A stretch of DNA of 60,278 bases from an uncultured Ruminococcus sp. (GCA_934359255.1 CAKRLG010000013.1:1-60278); one strand, 5' to 3'; counted from the first letter of the stretch, positions 50,610 to 60,236 are shown. Notes: a model not told the origin generated them from the sequence alone. Made by a program: numbers and translations.

Positions 50610-50669
50610 CGAATATCCTGTCAGGCACCAAGGTCTAGTGCAAGCACGGACTTGACTCGTTGCTTACGT
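50596..50669. repeat. R1 end plus inverted copy 3 of R2
   Basis: TAACTATTCAGTAGC (50596-50610) equals the R1 boundary at 47205 and encodes the GH13 C-terminus and stop. From 50628 to 50669 lies the reverse complement of the first 42 bases of R2 (CAAGCACGGACTTGACTCGT is its clearest part). Confidence 0.65.
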
Positions 50670-50674
50670 AAATG

Positions 50675-50719
50675 AAAAGGCGGCGGATTTTGTGATCGTA
50701 CAAAATCCGCCGCCTTTTT
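50675..50719. terminator. bidirectional terminator
   Basis: A perfect stem, AAAAGGCGGCGGATTTTGT (50675-50693) with ACAAAATCCGCCGCCTTTT (50700-50718), followed by T. It separates converging genes. Confidence 0.92.
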
Positions 50720-50764
50720 GTCTGTGAAAATCAGAATATAAGATTTCATGAGGGGAAACAGTAA

Positions 50765-53593
50765 TTAATATTTTTTATGTTCTTCCTCGGACATAGCCTG
50801 ATAATCATAAATTGGATGAAATTCCTTACTGCAATCAAAAGATTCATACTGCATAAAAATCCGATCCATAATATTCGGGATCGCGGATTCCAGAGGCTGG
50901 AACAGAAGAATCAGGTATTGCATGGAACTGTAACGAGTGCAGATATCGATTTTTCGAATACTCTTACGAATGATTTCTTCCATTTGTAATAAAGCCTGTT
51001 CAGCTTTTTCGATGCTTGGCGAGGTTTCACCGGTGGATTCCATGGTGAGCATGATCAGGTAACATCTGCAATGGTTTCGGATGACCAGTTGATGGATGTA
51101 GGAATACTGTCTTGCAAAATCACGGTAATCCAGATTCAAAGCACCCATATAGCTGCCGCTGTCCTGAAGAGATTTTGCAATCTGAGTCAGATTATTGCCG
51201 GCTCCGGATACGCTGGCGGCCAGATGGGCGATCTGAGGCTGATAGAAGGAAAACTGATTTTTTCCATTTTGCTTGGCATAATATAAAGCATTGTCAGCTT
51301 TTGAACTGCAGTCAGGAAATGGTTCATTACCGGAACACATATACAGGCCTGCAGACAGAGAGGCATATTGAATCTCCGCATCATCCCTGGTAAGCGTATG
51401 GAATTGTTGGAACAGTTGTGTCATATGTTCCGAAGCTTCCTCCCGAGTGATGTCAGGAAAGAAAAGCAAGAATTCATCACCACCCAGGCGACAGGCATAT
51501 CCATTTGATGCAAAACGTGCCAGAAGTTTGCCCAGAGTCATCAGAGCGCGGTCACCAGCCTTGTGTCCATGCACATCATTAATTTTCTTCAGGTTATCCA
51601 TATCCACAAACGCAAGACATCCTCTGTGATCCTGAACGGCACAGGCAATTTGTTTTTCGCCAAGAGTACGCAGTGGAAGACCGGTAAGGAAATCGTAGCT
51701 TGTGATATCTTCCTGACTTTTGATGGTCGTAAACACATCGGATATAAATTTGTTGATCGTGTGATTGGAATCCACATACAGAGAATTTTCCATATCTTTG
51801 TATTTGGTTACAACATCCTCCAGATGCCCTTCGTCCATTAAGTCCAGAAGAATGGCAGAGATTCGAGGATCAAACTGCTTGCCGGCGCTTTCCGAAAATT
51901 CTTTTCGAATCTGATCCTCAGACAGAGCATTTCGATAGATCCTTCTGGAATTCATGGCATCAAAACTGTCTGCCACGGCGACGATTCGTGCATAGAGAGG
52001 AATAGCTGCTCCGGAAAGACCTTCCGGATAGCCGGTTCCATCATAGCGTTCGTGATGACTTTTTGTTACTTCAACCAGGTGAGGAACCAGTGTAATATCT
52101 TTTAAAATATGGGCGCCTATGAGGGTATGCTGCTTGATAAGAGTATATTCCTCTTCGCTGAGTCTTCCCGGTTTGCTTAAAATCTGATCCGGGATGCCGA
52201 TGGCGCCGATGTCGTGCAGGTAGGCACAATCCTTCAGATTTTCTATTTCTTCAGAAGACAAACCAAGTCGTTTACCGATCAATGCAGCATATTCAGCGAC
52301 ACGGATGGAATGTCCACAGTTATTCCGATCCTTTCCTTCAATGGTTGCAGCCAGGGTGCGCATCATTTGCAGGGTCATTTCCTCTGTCTGCTTTTGCTTC
52401 CTTTCCAGTTCCTGTTGCTGACGCATATCTTCCATATGCTGGATTCCGCGAACCGTACGGACTACATTTACAAATAATAGAATGATCATGCCGATACCGG
52501 TAAAGATACCGGACACCGAGGTGACGAAGTATACGGAGGCAGATTCAATTGTTACACAAACCATGATGAGCAGCAATCCCACCAGCAGTAACCGGTCCGT
52601 GTGGTATTTGCTCTTATGAAGATACTGAAAGAGATGGACAAATACCATGACGAAAACGGCAACGAGGATGACCTGGCCAAATGGCAGCATCTCAATATAG
52701 TCTTTGATTCCTGTGCTGTACAGAATAGAACTGAATGCAAAATTGGCCAGAACAATTCCGCCGGCGATCAGATACAGACGTCTGTGCCGGCCATTTTGTA
52801 TGCTGTCTGCATAAAGCAAAAGAGGAATCGGACACAGGATGATCATGACAAAACATAAGCTCCCAAGTGCCGAAGCATTGGGAACGAGAATCTGCCTTAA
52901 TTTGGATTCTCCCAGCAGCCAGACAGCACCCATGATCATGCACCAGCCAAGGTATTCCATATCAAAGTTAATATGATAGAGAAAACCAAGGATCATGCTG
53001 AATAAAATGATAGTCATTCCGGAAAAAAGAACAAAGAAACCGATAAAAGTAGAAGGTCCATATTGATGGAAGATGATCTGCCAGATGGCTGACTGATCTC
53101 CACAATAGATGGAATTGACTACCCCGGAATAGTTTGATGTATAAGTCGTCAGTTCCAGACGGAGTTCTTTTCCGGCGTCCTTATAGGAAGTAGGGCAAAA
53201 GACATATCTGCTGGCGGAATTCTTTCCAACCAATCGGGTTTCTTTGGTGGAGTATTCGGTTCGGAGTTCTCCTCCTATATAAAATTTTACATCCTGAAGA
53301 GAAGAACGAATAGCGAATGCTGTCTCATCATAATTATCCGGAAGTGTTGTGGTGAGAACCATAGTCTCACCCGCCGGAACTTTGTACCTTCCCGGTACTG
53401 TGATTTCTTCTGAGGTCCCATCCTCCTTTTCCCAGACAAAGGTACCGGAATATAGTGCGGCTGTTGAAGTGCGGTTTGCACTTTGCTCATCTGCACCAAA
53501 TAATTCCATGAAGAGAAACCAGCCGAAGATCGCGGCCATCAGAATATAGAAAAAGTATCTTAATTTATGCAAAGATGTTTTTTGCGTGTTCAA
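50765..53593 (-). CDS. 7TM sensor with HD-GYP and GGDEF domains (c-di-GMP turnover)
   Basis: A 942-residue signalling protein. Order: a membrane segment (about 12-32), an extracytoplasmic beta-rich sensor (about 40-170), about seven membrane segments (180-385, 7TMR-DISM-like), a coiled linker, and an HD-GYP phosphodiesterase (about 410-600; HDIGAIGIPD and HHERYDGTGYP intact). A GGDEF cyclase follows (about 635-790; CRLGGDEFLLF intact), then a C-terminal region (about 800-930) like a cyclase fold without GGDEF (KIDICTRYSSMQYLILL). So it may both make and degrade c-di-GMP under sensor control. TTG 53593, eight bases after AAAGGAG, is the start; longer frames lack a ribosome site. Confidence 0.88.
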   Translation of the reverse strand: MNTQKTSLHKLRYFFYILMAAIFGWFLFMELFGADEQSANRTSTAALYSGTFVWEKEDGTSEEITVPGRYKVPAGETMVLTTTLPDNYDETAFAIRSSLQDVKFYIGGELRTEYSTKETRLVGKNSASRYVFCPTSYKDAGKELRLELTTYTSNYSGVVNSIYCGDQSAIWQIIFHQYGPSTFIGFFVLFSGMTIILFSMILGFLYHINFDMEYLGWCMIMGAVWLLGESKLRQILVPNASALGSLCFVMIILCPIPLLLYADSIQNGRHRRLYLIAGGIVLANFAFSSILYSTGIKDYIEMLPFGQVILVAVFVMVFVHLFQYLHKSKYHTDRLLLVGLLLIMVCVTIESASVYFVTSVSGIFTGIGMIILLFVNVVRTVRGIQHMEDMRQQQELERKQKQTEEMTLQMMRTLAATIEGKDRNNCGHSIRVAEYAALIGKRLGLSSEEIENLKDCAYLHDIGAIGIPDQILSKPGRLSEEEYTLIKQHTLIGAHILKDITLVPHLVEVTKSHHERYDGTGYPEGLSGAAIPLYARIVAVADSFDAMNSRRIYRNALSEDQIRKEFSESAGKQFDPRISAILLDLMDEGHLEDVVTKYKDMENSLYVDSNHTINKFISDVFTTIKSQEDITSYDFLTGLPLRTLGEKQIACAVQDHRGCLAFVDMDNLKKINDVHGHKAGDRALMTLGKLLARFASNGYACRLGGDEFLLFFPDITREEASEHMTQLFQQFHTLTRDDAEIQYASLSAGLYMCSGNEPFPDCSSKADNALYYAKQNGKNQFSFYQPQIAHLAASVSGAGNNLTQIAKSLQDSGSYMGALNLDYRDFARQYSYIHQLVIRNHCRCYLIMLTMESTGETSPSIEKAEQALLQMEEIIRKSIRKIDICTRYSSMQYLILLFQPLESAIPNIMDRIFMQYESFDCSKEFHPIYDYQAMSEEEHKKY

Positions 53594-53633
53594 GGAAAAG
53601 CTCCTTTCGTGCTGAAAAAATATTATCATTAAC

Positions 53634-53662
53634 AATATACCATTTTTTTTGCGGATAGTCAT
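53634..53662 (-). promoter_or_regulatory. promoter of the HD-GYP/GGDEF gene
   Basis: On the minus strand, ATGACT (53662-53657), 17 bases and TATATT (53639-53634), with TG one base before the -10 (extended). Confidence 0.55.
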
Positions 53663-53929
53663 TAGATTTATCATTTTAAATTGTGAATTGTTTGTGACAC
53701 GGATTCAAGACTTCGTTACAGGAATGTATATGGAAACAAAAGAAACGGATGATAATATGGTTATAAAACGGAGATTAAGGACAAAACAGCAATATTAATA
53801 ATTGGAAATCGATGGTATAATACATATGAGATTTGGTAACTGATGCAGATTGTAAAAAACTATAAGCGGTTAAGCGAATCAGTAAGGATTTGCGAAAGTC
53901 AGATAAAACAAAAAGGAGTACTCAGGCAG
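53663..53929 (+). promoter_or_regulatory. spacer and extended -10 promoter of jetD-jetA
   Basis: The extended -10 box TG-G-TATAAT lies at 53813-53821, with no good -35. The coding frame is open from ATG 53843 but lacks a ribosome site there. Nothing else is recognised in the spacer. Confidence 0.5.
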
Positions 53930-54913
53930 ATGAAGAGAAGGAAAATACTGCTGAAAGATATTATAAGTCAGCATTCTGATATGGAGTATCAGCAGCTTTA
54001 TGCCTATGTTATGGGACTTATCGAAAATAAAGAACTGGAACCAATGAAAAGTGCGAAGAACAATGGAAGAACGCCTGCTTTGCCAATTAGTTTTTGGAAA
54101 TATGAAAAAGAAAGGGATTATACAGCTGTTTACGAAGAATTGAAATACAAGTACCATCCATTGATCAATACTTCTTATTACAGAGAACATCCGGAGCACT
54201 ATGAAGCAGATAAGAATAATCTTCAGCTTTTAAGTGATTATTTGAAGGATCATTCCGAGCTGCTAAAGATTAAGGAGACGATGAACGAGCGCAGCTTTGA
54301 AATTTTCCATAGAGAAAAATATTTTCAGAAGGAAGGCGGTCTTGAATTTTGCAAACGAGTTGCTGTTGATGTGGATAAGCTGGGCTTTTACGGAACATCG
54401 GAGCCTCTTTCGTATTATTCTCATTCTAAACGAACTCCCCAGAATATTTTGATTATAGAGAATAAAGATACATTTTTTGATATTCGACGATATATGAACA
54501 AGGGACGTAATCGGATTCTCGGAAAAGAATTTGACACGGTGATCTATGGAGCCGGAAAAGGCATCTGGAAGACATTTTCGGATTATATAAATGGTGCAGA
54601 AACTTATTTTATGGGTGATAATCAACTGTTTTATTTTGGTGACCTTGATTATGAGGGGATTCTGATTTACGAACGTCTTATCGAAAGCACGTCTGCAGTT
54701 ATTCACATTTTTACGGAAGCTTACGAGGCTATGCTGGATAAAGCACTGAGAATTGGATTTTCTGCTCTTCCGTACATGAAGGAAAAGCAAAATACCAACA
54801 TAGGCACCAGATTTTTAGACAAATTTGAAGATATGCGTAAAGTCCAGATTTATGAAATACTGGAGATGGGAAGATATATACCACAGGAAATTTTGAATGA
54901 GCATGATTGGTGA
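53930..54913 (+). CDS. jetD: Wadjet JetD-like TOPRIM nuclease subunit
   Basis: JetD is the DNA-cleaving subunit of the Wadjet SMC complex that removes plasmids. The 327-residue protein has an N-terminal helical arm domain (about 1-150) and a C-terminal TOPRIM-like domain: ILIIENKDTFFDI with the catalytic Glu (near 172), YGAGKGIWKTF (near 204-214), and FGDLDYEGILIYERL with the Asp-x-Asp metal pair (near 240-254). All catalytic residues appear intact. AAAAGGAG precedes ATG 53930; ATG 53843 is a longer alternative. It is followed after six bases by jetA. The JetC (SMC) and JetB partners are absent. Confidence 0.78.
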   Translation: MKRRKILLKDIISQHSDMEYQQLYAYVMGLIENKELEPMKSAKNNGRTPALPISFWKYEKERDYTAVYEELKYKYHPLINTSYYREHPEHYEADKNNLQLLSDYLKDHSELLKIKETMNERSFEIFHREKYFQKEGGLEFCKRVAVDVDKLGFYGTSEPLSYYSHSKRTPQNILIIENKDTFFDIRRYMNKGRNRILGKEFDTVIYGAGKGIWKTFSDYINGAETYFMGDNQLFYFGDLDYEGILIYERLIESTSAVIHIFTEAYEAMLDKALRIGFSALPYMKEKQNTNIGTRFLDKFEDMRKVQIYEILEMGRYIPQEILNEHDW

Positions 54914-54919
54914 TAAAAG

Positions 54920-56320
54920 ATGATGGAAAGAGATTTTTTGAAAAATTTTGTGCAGCGTATGAAATGTGTCGGGCGCTATTCTGTACTTTGCAGCAATAGT
55001 TTTGATAAAAAACTGTGGAAGGAATATGGTGTGGAGACCAGAGATGAGCAGATGAATATGCTATTTACACTACTACTTTTTATCATGGAGTATTCTCTCC
55101 GAGAAGAAAATTGTACGATGGATGAAATAGCAGCTTTTGTAGAAGATGTCAGCTATGAATATTATACACGACGACTTAATTTTGAAGAAAGCTCAAACTT
55201 TGCCAGATTTATGGTAGAGGATATTCTTGGAAACAGTGGTTCATTAATGTATTTCAAGGCCTTTGACTATGAGAACAGGGCATATGAAGATATCAATATC
55301 CGATATGTTGATAACAGGGTCGTGTATCTGGAAAGTGGAGTTCGGAGAACCTCTTATTATCTGACAGACGAGGGGTATAACATGCTGCTTGGTACTATGG
55401 AGATGGAAAATAATCTGAAGCTTTCCATTCACGAGATGCTGTTCAAGATGCACCTGGAAAAAGCAGATTATAACCGGGCAGTAGATGACATTAAAAATAT
55501 TTTCGGACAGCTGCGGAAGCAGAGCCAGAAAATCGAGGAAGCAATCCTGTCTGTACGAAGAAATGCATTATCCTATTCCGTGGAGGAATATGGACAGTTG
55601 GTGGAAGATAATATCAATACCGTGGTGAAAACCAGAGAAAAATTCCGTCTTCATCGCCAGTTTATTGACGAAAAGATTACCGAATTTGAAGAAAAGCAGA
55701 TGAATGCGGAAGAATTTACGACAAAAGAAAAGGACAACCTCAGCAATCTTCGTACCATTGGCAGATATCTTACCCGTACACTGGATGAACATCAAAGAAT
55801 TCTGGGACAACATTTTGATTTGAAAAAGCTGTACGATGAAGAACTGGAAAATTACTCCAACATGACATTAGTGCAGAGATTTCCGTTTCGGAGTGATGTC
55901 TATGATGTAATCTTAAGGGATGCATCTTTATTGGAAAATATTGACAAGATATTTAATCCTCTGTTTTGTGGGCAGATGAGTAAAATCTTTAATCCGGAGA
56001 AAATGCTGGAATATCAGAAAAAAATAAAAAAATCCAGTGGTAACGATGAAGATATAGAACTGGATTTTGATGAAGAGGAGTTTAACCGGGAAAAAGAACA
56101 ACGCAGACTGGAACGCATGAAGAAATATGAAGCCTGTATAGGAGTGATACTGGACCAGCTGATAAAAAAAGAGAAATTTACGTTGCAGGATTTAAGTGAG
56201 AACTGTGATCAGGAAACATGGGAAAAGCTGTTTCCAACGGCAGAGATTTTCCGCGAAGTGATCATTGAATTTCTGACAGCAGGAACGATTGATATTCCGG
56301 AACTTCAGAAGAGTATTTGA
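54920..56320 (+). CDS. jetA: Wadjet JetA-like (kleisin/MukF-type) subunit
   Basis: A 466-residue protein resembling JetA/DUF5716 kleisins. The N-terminal winged-helix region (about 1-190) includes YLTDEGYNMLLGTMEMENNLKL, typical of a MukF-like linker. A long coiled-coil middle (about 200-300: RKQSQKIEEAILSVRRNAL, VVKTREKFRLHRQF) and a C-terminal acidic Glu/Arg-rich part with a winged helix (FTLQDLSENCDQETWEKLF) follow. Kleisins bridge SMC heads, but no SMC (JetC) gene follows. The frame is intact, ending at 56318-56320 where foreign fragments begin. Probably a remnant of a complete operon. Confidence 0.75.
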   Translation: MMERDFLKNFVQRMKCVGRYSVLCSNSFDKKLWKEYGVETRDEQMNMLFTLLLFIMEYSLREENCTMDEIAAFVEDVSYEYYTRRLNFEESSNFARFMVEDILGNSGSLMYFKAFDYENRAYEDINIRYVDNRVVYLESGVRRTSYYLTDEGYNMLLGTMEMENNLKLSIHEMLFKMHLEKADYNRAVDDIKNIFGQLRKQSQKIEEAILSVRRNALSYSVEEYGQLVEDNINTVVKTREKFRLHRQFIDEKITEFEEKQMNAEEFTTKEKDNLSNLRTIGRYLTRTLDEHQRILGQHFDLKKLYDEELENYSNMTLVQRFPFRSDVYDVILRDASLLENIDKIFNPLFCGQMSKIFNPEKMLEYQKKIKKSSGNDEDIELDFDEEEFNREKEQRRLERMKKYEACIGVILDQLIKKEKFTLQDLSENCDQETWEKLFPTAEIFREVIIEFLTAGTIDIPELQKSI

Positions 56321-56321
56321 T

Positions 56322-56449
56322 GTCTCTACAATCAGAAAAAAACTTAACGAATATGTAAAAGAAGGATTGTTGCTAAGAAGAAAGAACGGTAGGAGTCGAT
56401 ATAGGTTGTGGAATGTATACTGTAAGGCTGCAGAATCGGGTGATAGATT
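56322..56449 (+). pseudogene. winged-helix gene fragment
   Basis: Directly after the jetA stop, in another frame, VSTIRKKLNEYVKEGLLLRR then KNGRSRYRLW looks like the wing and recognition helix of a WYL/HTH-type regulator. There is no start of its own and similarity stops near 56390, where RtcB sequence begins. It marks one side of a deletion or recombination junction. Confidence 0.4.
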
Positions 56450-57273
56450 TTGAAAAAATAGATGAAGCATGCCATTATATCCCTTCAGGAATGAATGTAT
56501 GGGACGGGAGAATGGAACGTTTTGATTTGACACAGCTTAAATGTTATAGATCTTTGCGAGATGCAAAGAGATTGGAAAGATCACTTGGAACACTGGGAGG
56601 AGGAAACCATTTTATCGAGATTGATCAGGCAAAGGATGGTACATATTATCTGGTCGTTCATTCAGGAAGCAGAAATTTGGGGAAACAGGTGGCTGAGATT
56701 TACCAACAGCTGGCAATTGATTTGCATGCCGGAAAAGAAGCGTATTTCAAAGAACGAGATGAGATTATTCGTACTTACAAAGAGCAGGGAAGAAAAGCGG
56801 AAATCCAGGAGGCACTGAAGCAATTAAAACAGAATTATGAGACACAGGAGCTGAATACGCCAGAAGATATCTGCTGGCTTTATGGATCATTTATGGAGGA
56901 TTACCTGCATGATGTAGAAATCTGTCAGCGCTTTGCAAAAAGGAACAGAGAACGTATGGCAGAAATTATTATTGAGAGAACCAGGATGGTAGCAGCAGAT
57001 GCTTTCCATACCATTCATAATTATGTAGATGTGGATGAGATGATTCTCAGAAAGGGTGCAATTGCAGCACATACCGGTGAACAAGTGTTGATTCCAATTA
57101 ATATGAGAGATGGTTCAGTTCTTGCTGTGGGAAAAGGAAATGAGGAATGGAATTATTCGGCGCCGCATGGAGCAGGGAGAATCATGTCCAGAACGAAAGC
57201 AAAACAGTCCATTGATTTAGAGGAATACAAAGCATCCATGGGATTTGCAAAAGACATTGAGATTACTGCATAA
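56392..57273 (+). pseudogene. rtcB: rtcB RNA ligase, both ends truncated
   Basis: RtcB joins RNA 2',3'-cyclic phosphate and 5'-OH ends. Homology begins abruptly at GVDIGCGMYTV (56392, with an in-frame stop just upstream), so about 70 N-terminal residues are missing. GTLGGGNHFIEI and VHSGSRNLG keep the metal/GTP sites, and IAAHTGEQVLIPINMRDG and NYSAPHGAGR with the guanylated His are present. The C-terminus leaves the family at EYKASM and ends in an odd GFAKDIEITA, so the tail is lost as well. ATG 56413 lies inside the motif and is not a natural start. Confidence 0.8.
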
Positions 57274-57796
57274 ATCAAATCCAACATTATTTGAGTGGTT
57301 TTCTTCGCCAATTGTTTATCAGGAAACAGAATTTTCCGACAAGTTTCGTGATTTGATGATGCATTATTTTTCATCAAAGAAGACGATGTATCATTATGTT
57401 AGTATGGCTGAAGGAAACTATCGGGAATATTTGAAAGGTGATCTCATTAGAGCAAAAAAATATTTCTACGTTTTGCGCCCGGTACTGGCATGCCAATGGA
57501 TTTTAGATTGTGGTACGCTTCCGCCTATGTTGTTTTCAGAATTGCTAAAAGCAGAGTTGCCAGTAGAATTAATCGATGTAGTGAATCAATTGCTGGAATT
57601 AAAAATGAACTCTCCAGAAGTAAAGTTGATTAAAAGAATTTCAGAAATAAATGAATATCTTGATGAAAGTATTCCGAGGATCAAAAGGGCAGTGAGATTA
57701 CTGGAAGATAGTCTTACACCAGATTGGAATGAGTTGAATCAATTGTTTTTGCAATCATTAGAGTGGAAAGGGGTATATAACAATGATAAATTGTAA
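57245..57796 (+). pseudogene. RlaP-like nucleotidyltransferase (COG3541), N-terminus missing
   Basis: The C-terminal two thirds (LHKSNPTLFEWFSSPIVYQE, YFYVLRPVLACQWIL, LPPMLFSELL) match the DNA polymerase beta-superfamily protein that often neighbours RtcB. The N-terminal catalytic part (GSxxxG and Asp pair, about 70-80 residues) is absent; homology begins at about 57265. A single deletion near 57243-57265 explains the loss of both the rtcB tail and this gene's head. Confidence 0.7.
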
Positions 57797-58218
57797 ATGT
57801 GACGTAAAAAGAGTCACGTTTATAAAAAGATGTTTTGCAAGATCCATCGATTTAACATTTAAGTGCATAAATGTAGTGGAATTGCATAAAATAATAAAGC
57901 AGACCTAACCAAGCATCTGGCTCAAACCGGTTAGGCTTTCGGCGGAGTGTTACGATAAACACTTCGCCATTTTTAGTTTGATAAAGAACATCCACTTTTT
58001 ACATATAATCGCACAATTTGAACGAAAAAAGTCTCATGATCATGTGCGAAAATGAAAGTGAAATTTATTAGACGATATAATCTATAAGTATAAAAGTTGA
58101 AAGAATATTTTGGAGTATAGGCATCTATTTTATTGAATCTATCTGATTTTGAAACAGTTGTTATATCGGCTAAAAAACAATGCGATGGATAAAATGGATA
58201 GAATTTTTGCCGATGGTG
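57797..58218. other. gap with two hairpins, including a terminator
   Basis: CCTAACC (57904-57910) pairs with GGTTAGG (57929-57935). GGCGGAGTGTT (57941-57951) pairs with AACACTTCGCC (57958-57968) and is followed by ATTTTTAG, a likely terminator. The rest, to 58218, is AT-rich with no gene seen. Confidence 0.65.
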
Positions 58219-58243
58219 TGATATACTAATCAGAAGATTAGTA
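58219..58243 (+). promoter_or_regulatory. Fic gene promoter with overlapping palindrome
   Basis: TG-A-TATACT (58219-58227) is an extended -10. The perfect palindrome TACTAATC-agaa-GATTAGTA (58224-58243) overlaps it. The encoded Fic protein carries a DNA-binding domain, so this is a candidate autoregulatory site. Confidence 0.55.
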
Positions 58244-58272
58244 CGTTTTTGAGTTGTGATGGAGGAGTGTAG

Positions 58273-59169
58273 ATGAAATACCTTTTAGTTGCTGAAATAG
58301 CAAAAAAATGGAATATGTCAGAACGCAGTGTTAGAAATTACTGTGCTCAGGGGCGTGTGAATGGTGCATATCTTATCGGTAAGACATGGAACATTCCGGA
58401 AAATGCGGAAAAACCAGAGCGTATCAATAAGAAAAAGGAAGAACCGATTACGCTACTGGATATTCTAAAAGAGCAGAAGGCAAGTAAGTACTCCGGTGGA
58501 ATTTATCATAAGACACAGATTGATTTGACCTATAACTCTAACCATATGGAAGGAAGCCGCCTGACGCACGATCAAACCCGATATATCTTTGAAACCAACA
58601 CCATCGGCGTAGAAAAAGAAGTGCTGAATGTGGATGATGTGATCGAAACAGCAAATCACTTCCGCTGCATTGACATAATTATTGATCATGCGAAAGCAAC
58701 TTTGACGGAGAAATTCATAAAAGAACTTCATTTAGTTTTGAAGAATGGCACCAGCGATTCCAGAAAAGATTGGTTTGCTGTTGGCGAGTATAAGAAACTC
58801 CCGAATGAAGTCGGTGGCAGGGATACAGCCCTTCCGGAAGAAGTTGCCGATAAAATGAAGGTATTGCTGACGGAATACAACGCCAAAGAAGAAAAGATCT
58901 TTAAGGATATTCTTGACTTCCATGTGAAGTTTGAGAGGATTCACCCGTTCCAGGATGGTAATGGGCGCGTGGGCAGGTTGATTATGTTTAAGGAGTGTCT
59001 GAAATACAATATTGTTCCGTTCATTATTGAGGACGATTTGAAGCTGTTCTATTACCGTGGATTGAAGGAATGGGACAACGAAAAAGGATATCTGACAGAT
59101 ACCTGCCTGGCAGCACAAGATAAGTATAAAACGTATTTGGATTATTTTAGGATTATGTATTGGAATTGA
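58273..59169 (+). CDS. Fic family protein with N-terminal helix-turn-helix
   Basis: Fic enzymes transfer AMP or similar groups to protein hydroxyls. The 298-residue protein begins with a MerR/excisionase-like DNA-binding domain (YLLVAEIAKKWNMSERSVRN, residues 3-22). An inhibitory helix motif, SNHMEG (Sxxx-Glu-Gly, near 93-98), precedes the Fic core, as in class II Fic proteins. The active-site loop HPFQDGNGRVGR (near 226-237) is complete, so it should be catalytically competent and self-inhibited. GGAGGAG precedes ATG 58273. No separate antitoxin gene is adjacent. Confidence 0.9.
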   Translation: MKYLLVAEIAKKWNMSERSVRNYCAQGRVNGAYLIGKTWNIPENAEKPERINKKKEEPITLLDILKEQKASKYSGGIYHKTQIDLTYNSNHMEGSRLTHDQTRYIFETNTIGVEKEVLNVDDVIETANHFRCIDIIIDHAKATLTEKFIKELHLVLKNGTSDSRKDWFAVGEYKKLPNEVGGRDTALPEEVADKMKVLLTEYNAKEEKIFKDILDFHVKFERIHPFQDGNGRVGRLIMFKECLKYNIVPFIIEDDLKLFYYRGLKEWDNEKGYLTDTCLAAQDKYKTYLDYFRIMYWN

Positions 59170-59357
59170 ACAAAACAATATGATGTGTGAGACTAACTAT
59201 TAAAAGTCAAGTCTTAAAATGATATTTTTTGAATAAAGTACAGAAATGTATTTTAGATATATTTGGAACTTAGTTAGAGTTCCTTGAACCTTGAAAACTA
59301 CATGACAAAAAGAGCATCGTGATAGGTGCTCAAAAAGGAGTATTGAATTAGAAAGAT

Positions 59358-60197
59358 TTAAGCTGCTGTTATGTATTGCTGCTTTGTTTTTTCAAGATGA
59401 TAAATTACTCGAACCAATTTTTTTGCAGCGTGCGATATGGCAACATTGTAATGCTTACCTTCCGCTCGTTTTTTAGCAAGATAGGCTGTAAATGTTGGAT
59501 CCCAGTGGCAGACATACTTGGTGGTATTGTACAGAGCGTATCGCAGGTATCTGGAGCCACGTTTTTCCATATGTGCGTAAGCACCGTTCAGTTGTCCAGA
59601 TTGATATGTTGATGGCGAAAAGCCGGCATAAGCTAAGATTTTATCAGGAGAATCAAAACGACTGAAATCACCAATTTCGGCAATGATCATGGCTCCCATG
59701 CGATAACTGATTCCAGGAATACTGAGAATCGGGGAGTTGATTTTATCCATGATGATTTTGATTTCATTTTCGATTTCGTCAATCTCGGAATCAAGTTCCT
59801 GAATCAACTTGATGGTGTGTTTTAGTTCAAGTGATTTCGCAGGCATATATGAGCCGATAGAAGCTCTTGCAGCATCTCTAAATGTGATTGCTGTTTCCTT
59901 GACGTAATGACCTTTTGAGGATTCAGAAAGTAGATTGGTAAGTCTGGTAAGGTGAGCACTGGCTACTTGTTTTGCACCGGGAAATTCAGAGAGCATTGCA
60001 TAAACAGATGCCATATGAAGTTGAGGAACCAGCTTTTCCAATTCAGAAAAAAGAATACAGACAAGTCTGGAAATGGAAGTTTTCAGCTTTGCACGTTCTT
60101 TTACCTTATCAAAACGATAACGGGTTAATGACTTTAGTTCCTCGTTGTGGTAAGATGTGTCTGAGTAGGACTTTAAGTTCACATCAGACATTAGCAT
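59358..60197 (-). mobile_element. IS110 family transposase, N-terminus missing
   Basis: The 279 residues match the C-terminal part of IS110/IS1111-type transposases: helical region (DTSYHNEELKSLTRYRFDKV), then the transposase_20 domain ILSIPGISYRMGAMIIAEIG, LAYAGFSPSTYQSG, KRGSRYLRYALYN and the conserved Ser-type end. The N-terminal DEDD/RuvC-like domain (about 120 residues) is absent; an in-frame stop lies just upstream of LPSMLMSDVNL. So this is a truncated element, or the 5' part is separated by a rearrangement at about 60200. Confidence 0.82.
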
Positions 60198-60236
60198 GGA
60201 AGGTAAACGTCAAACCATACGCCTGTGAATAAACGA

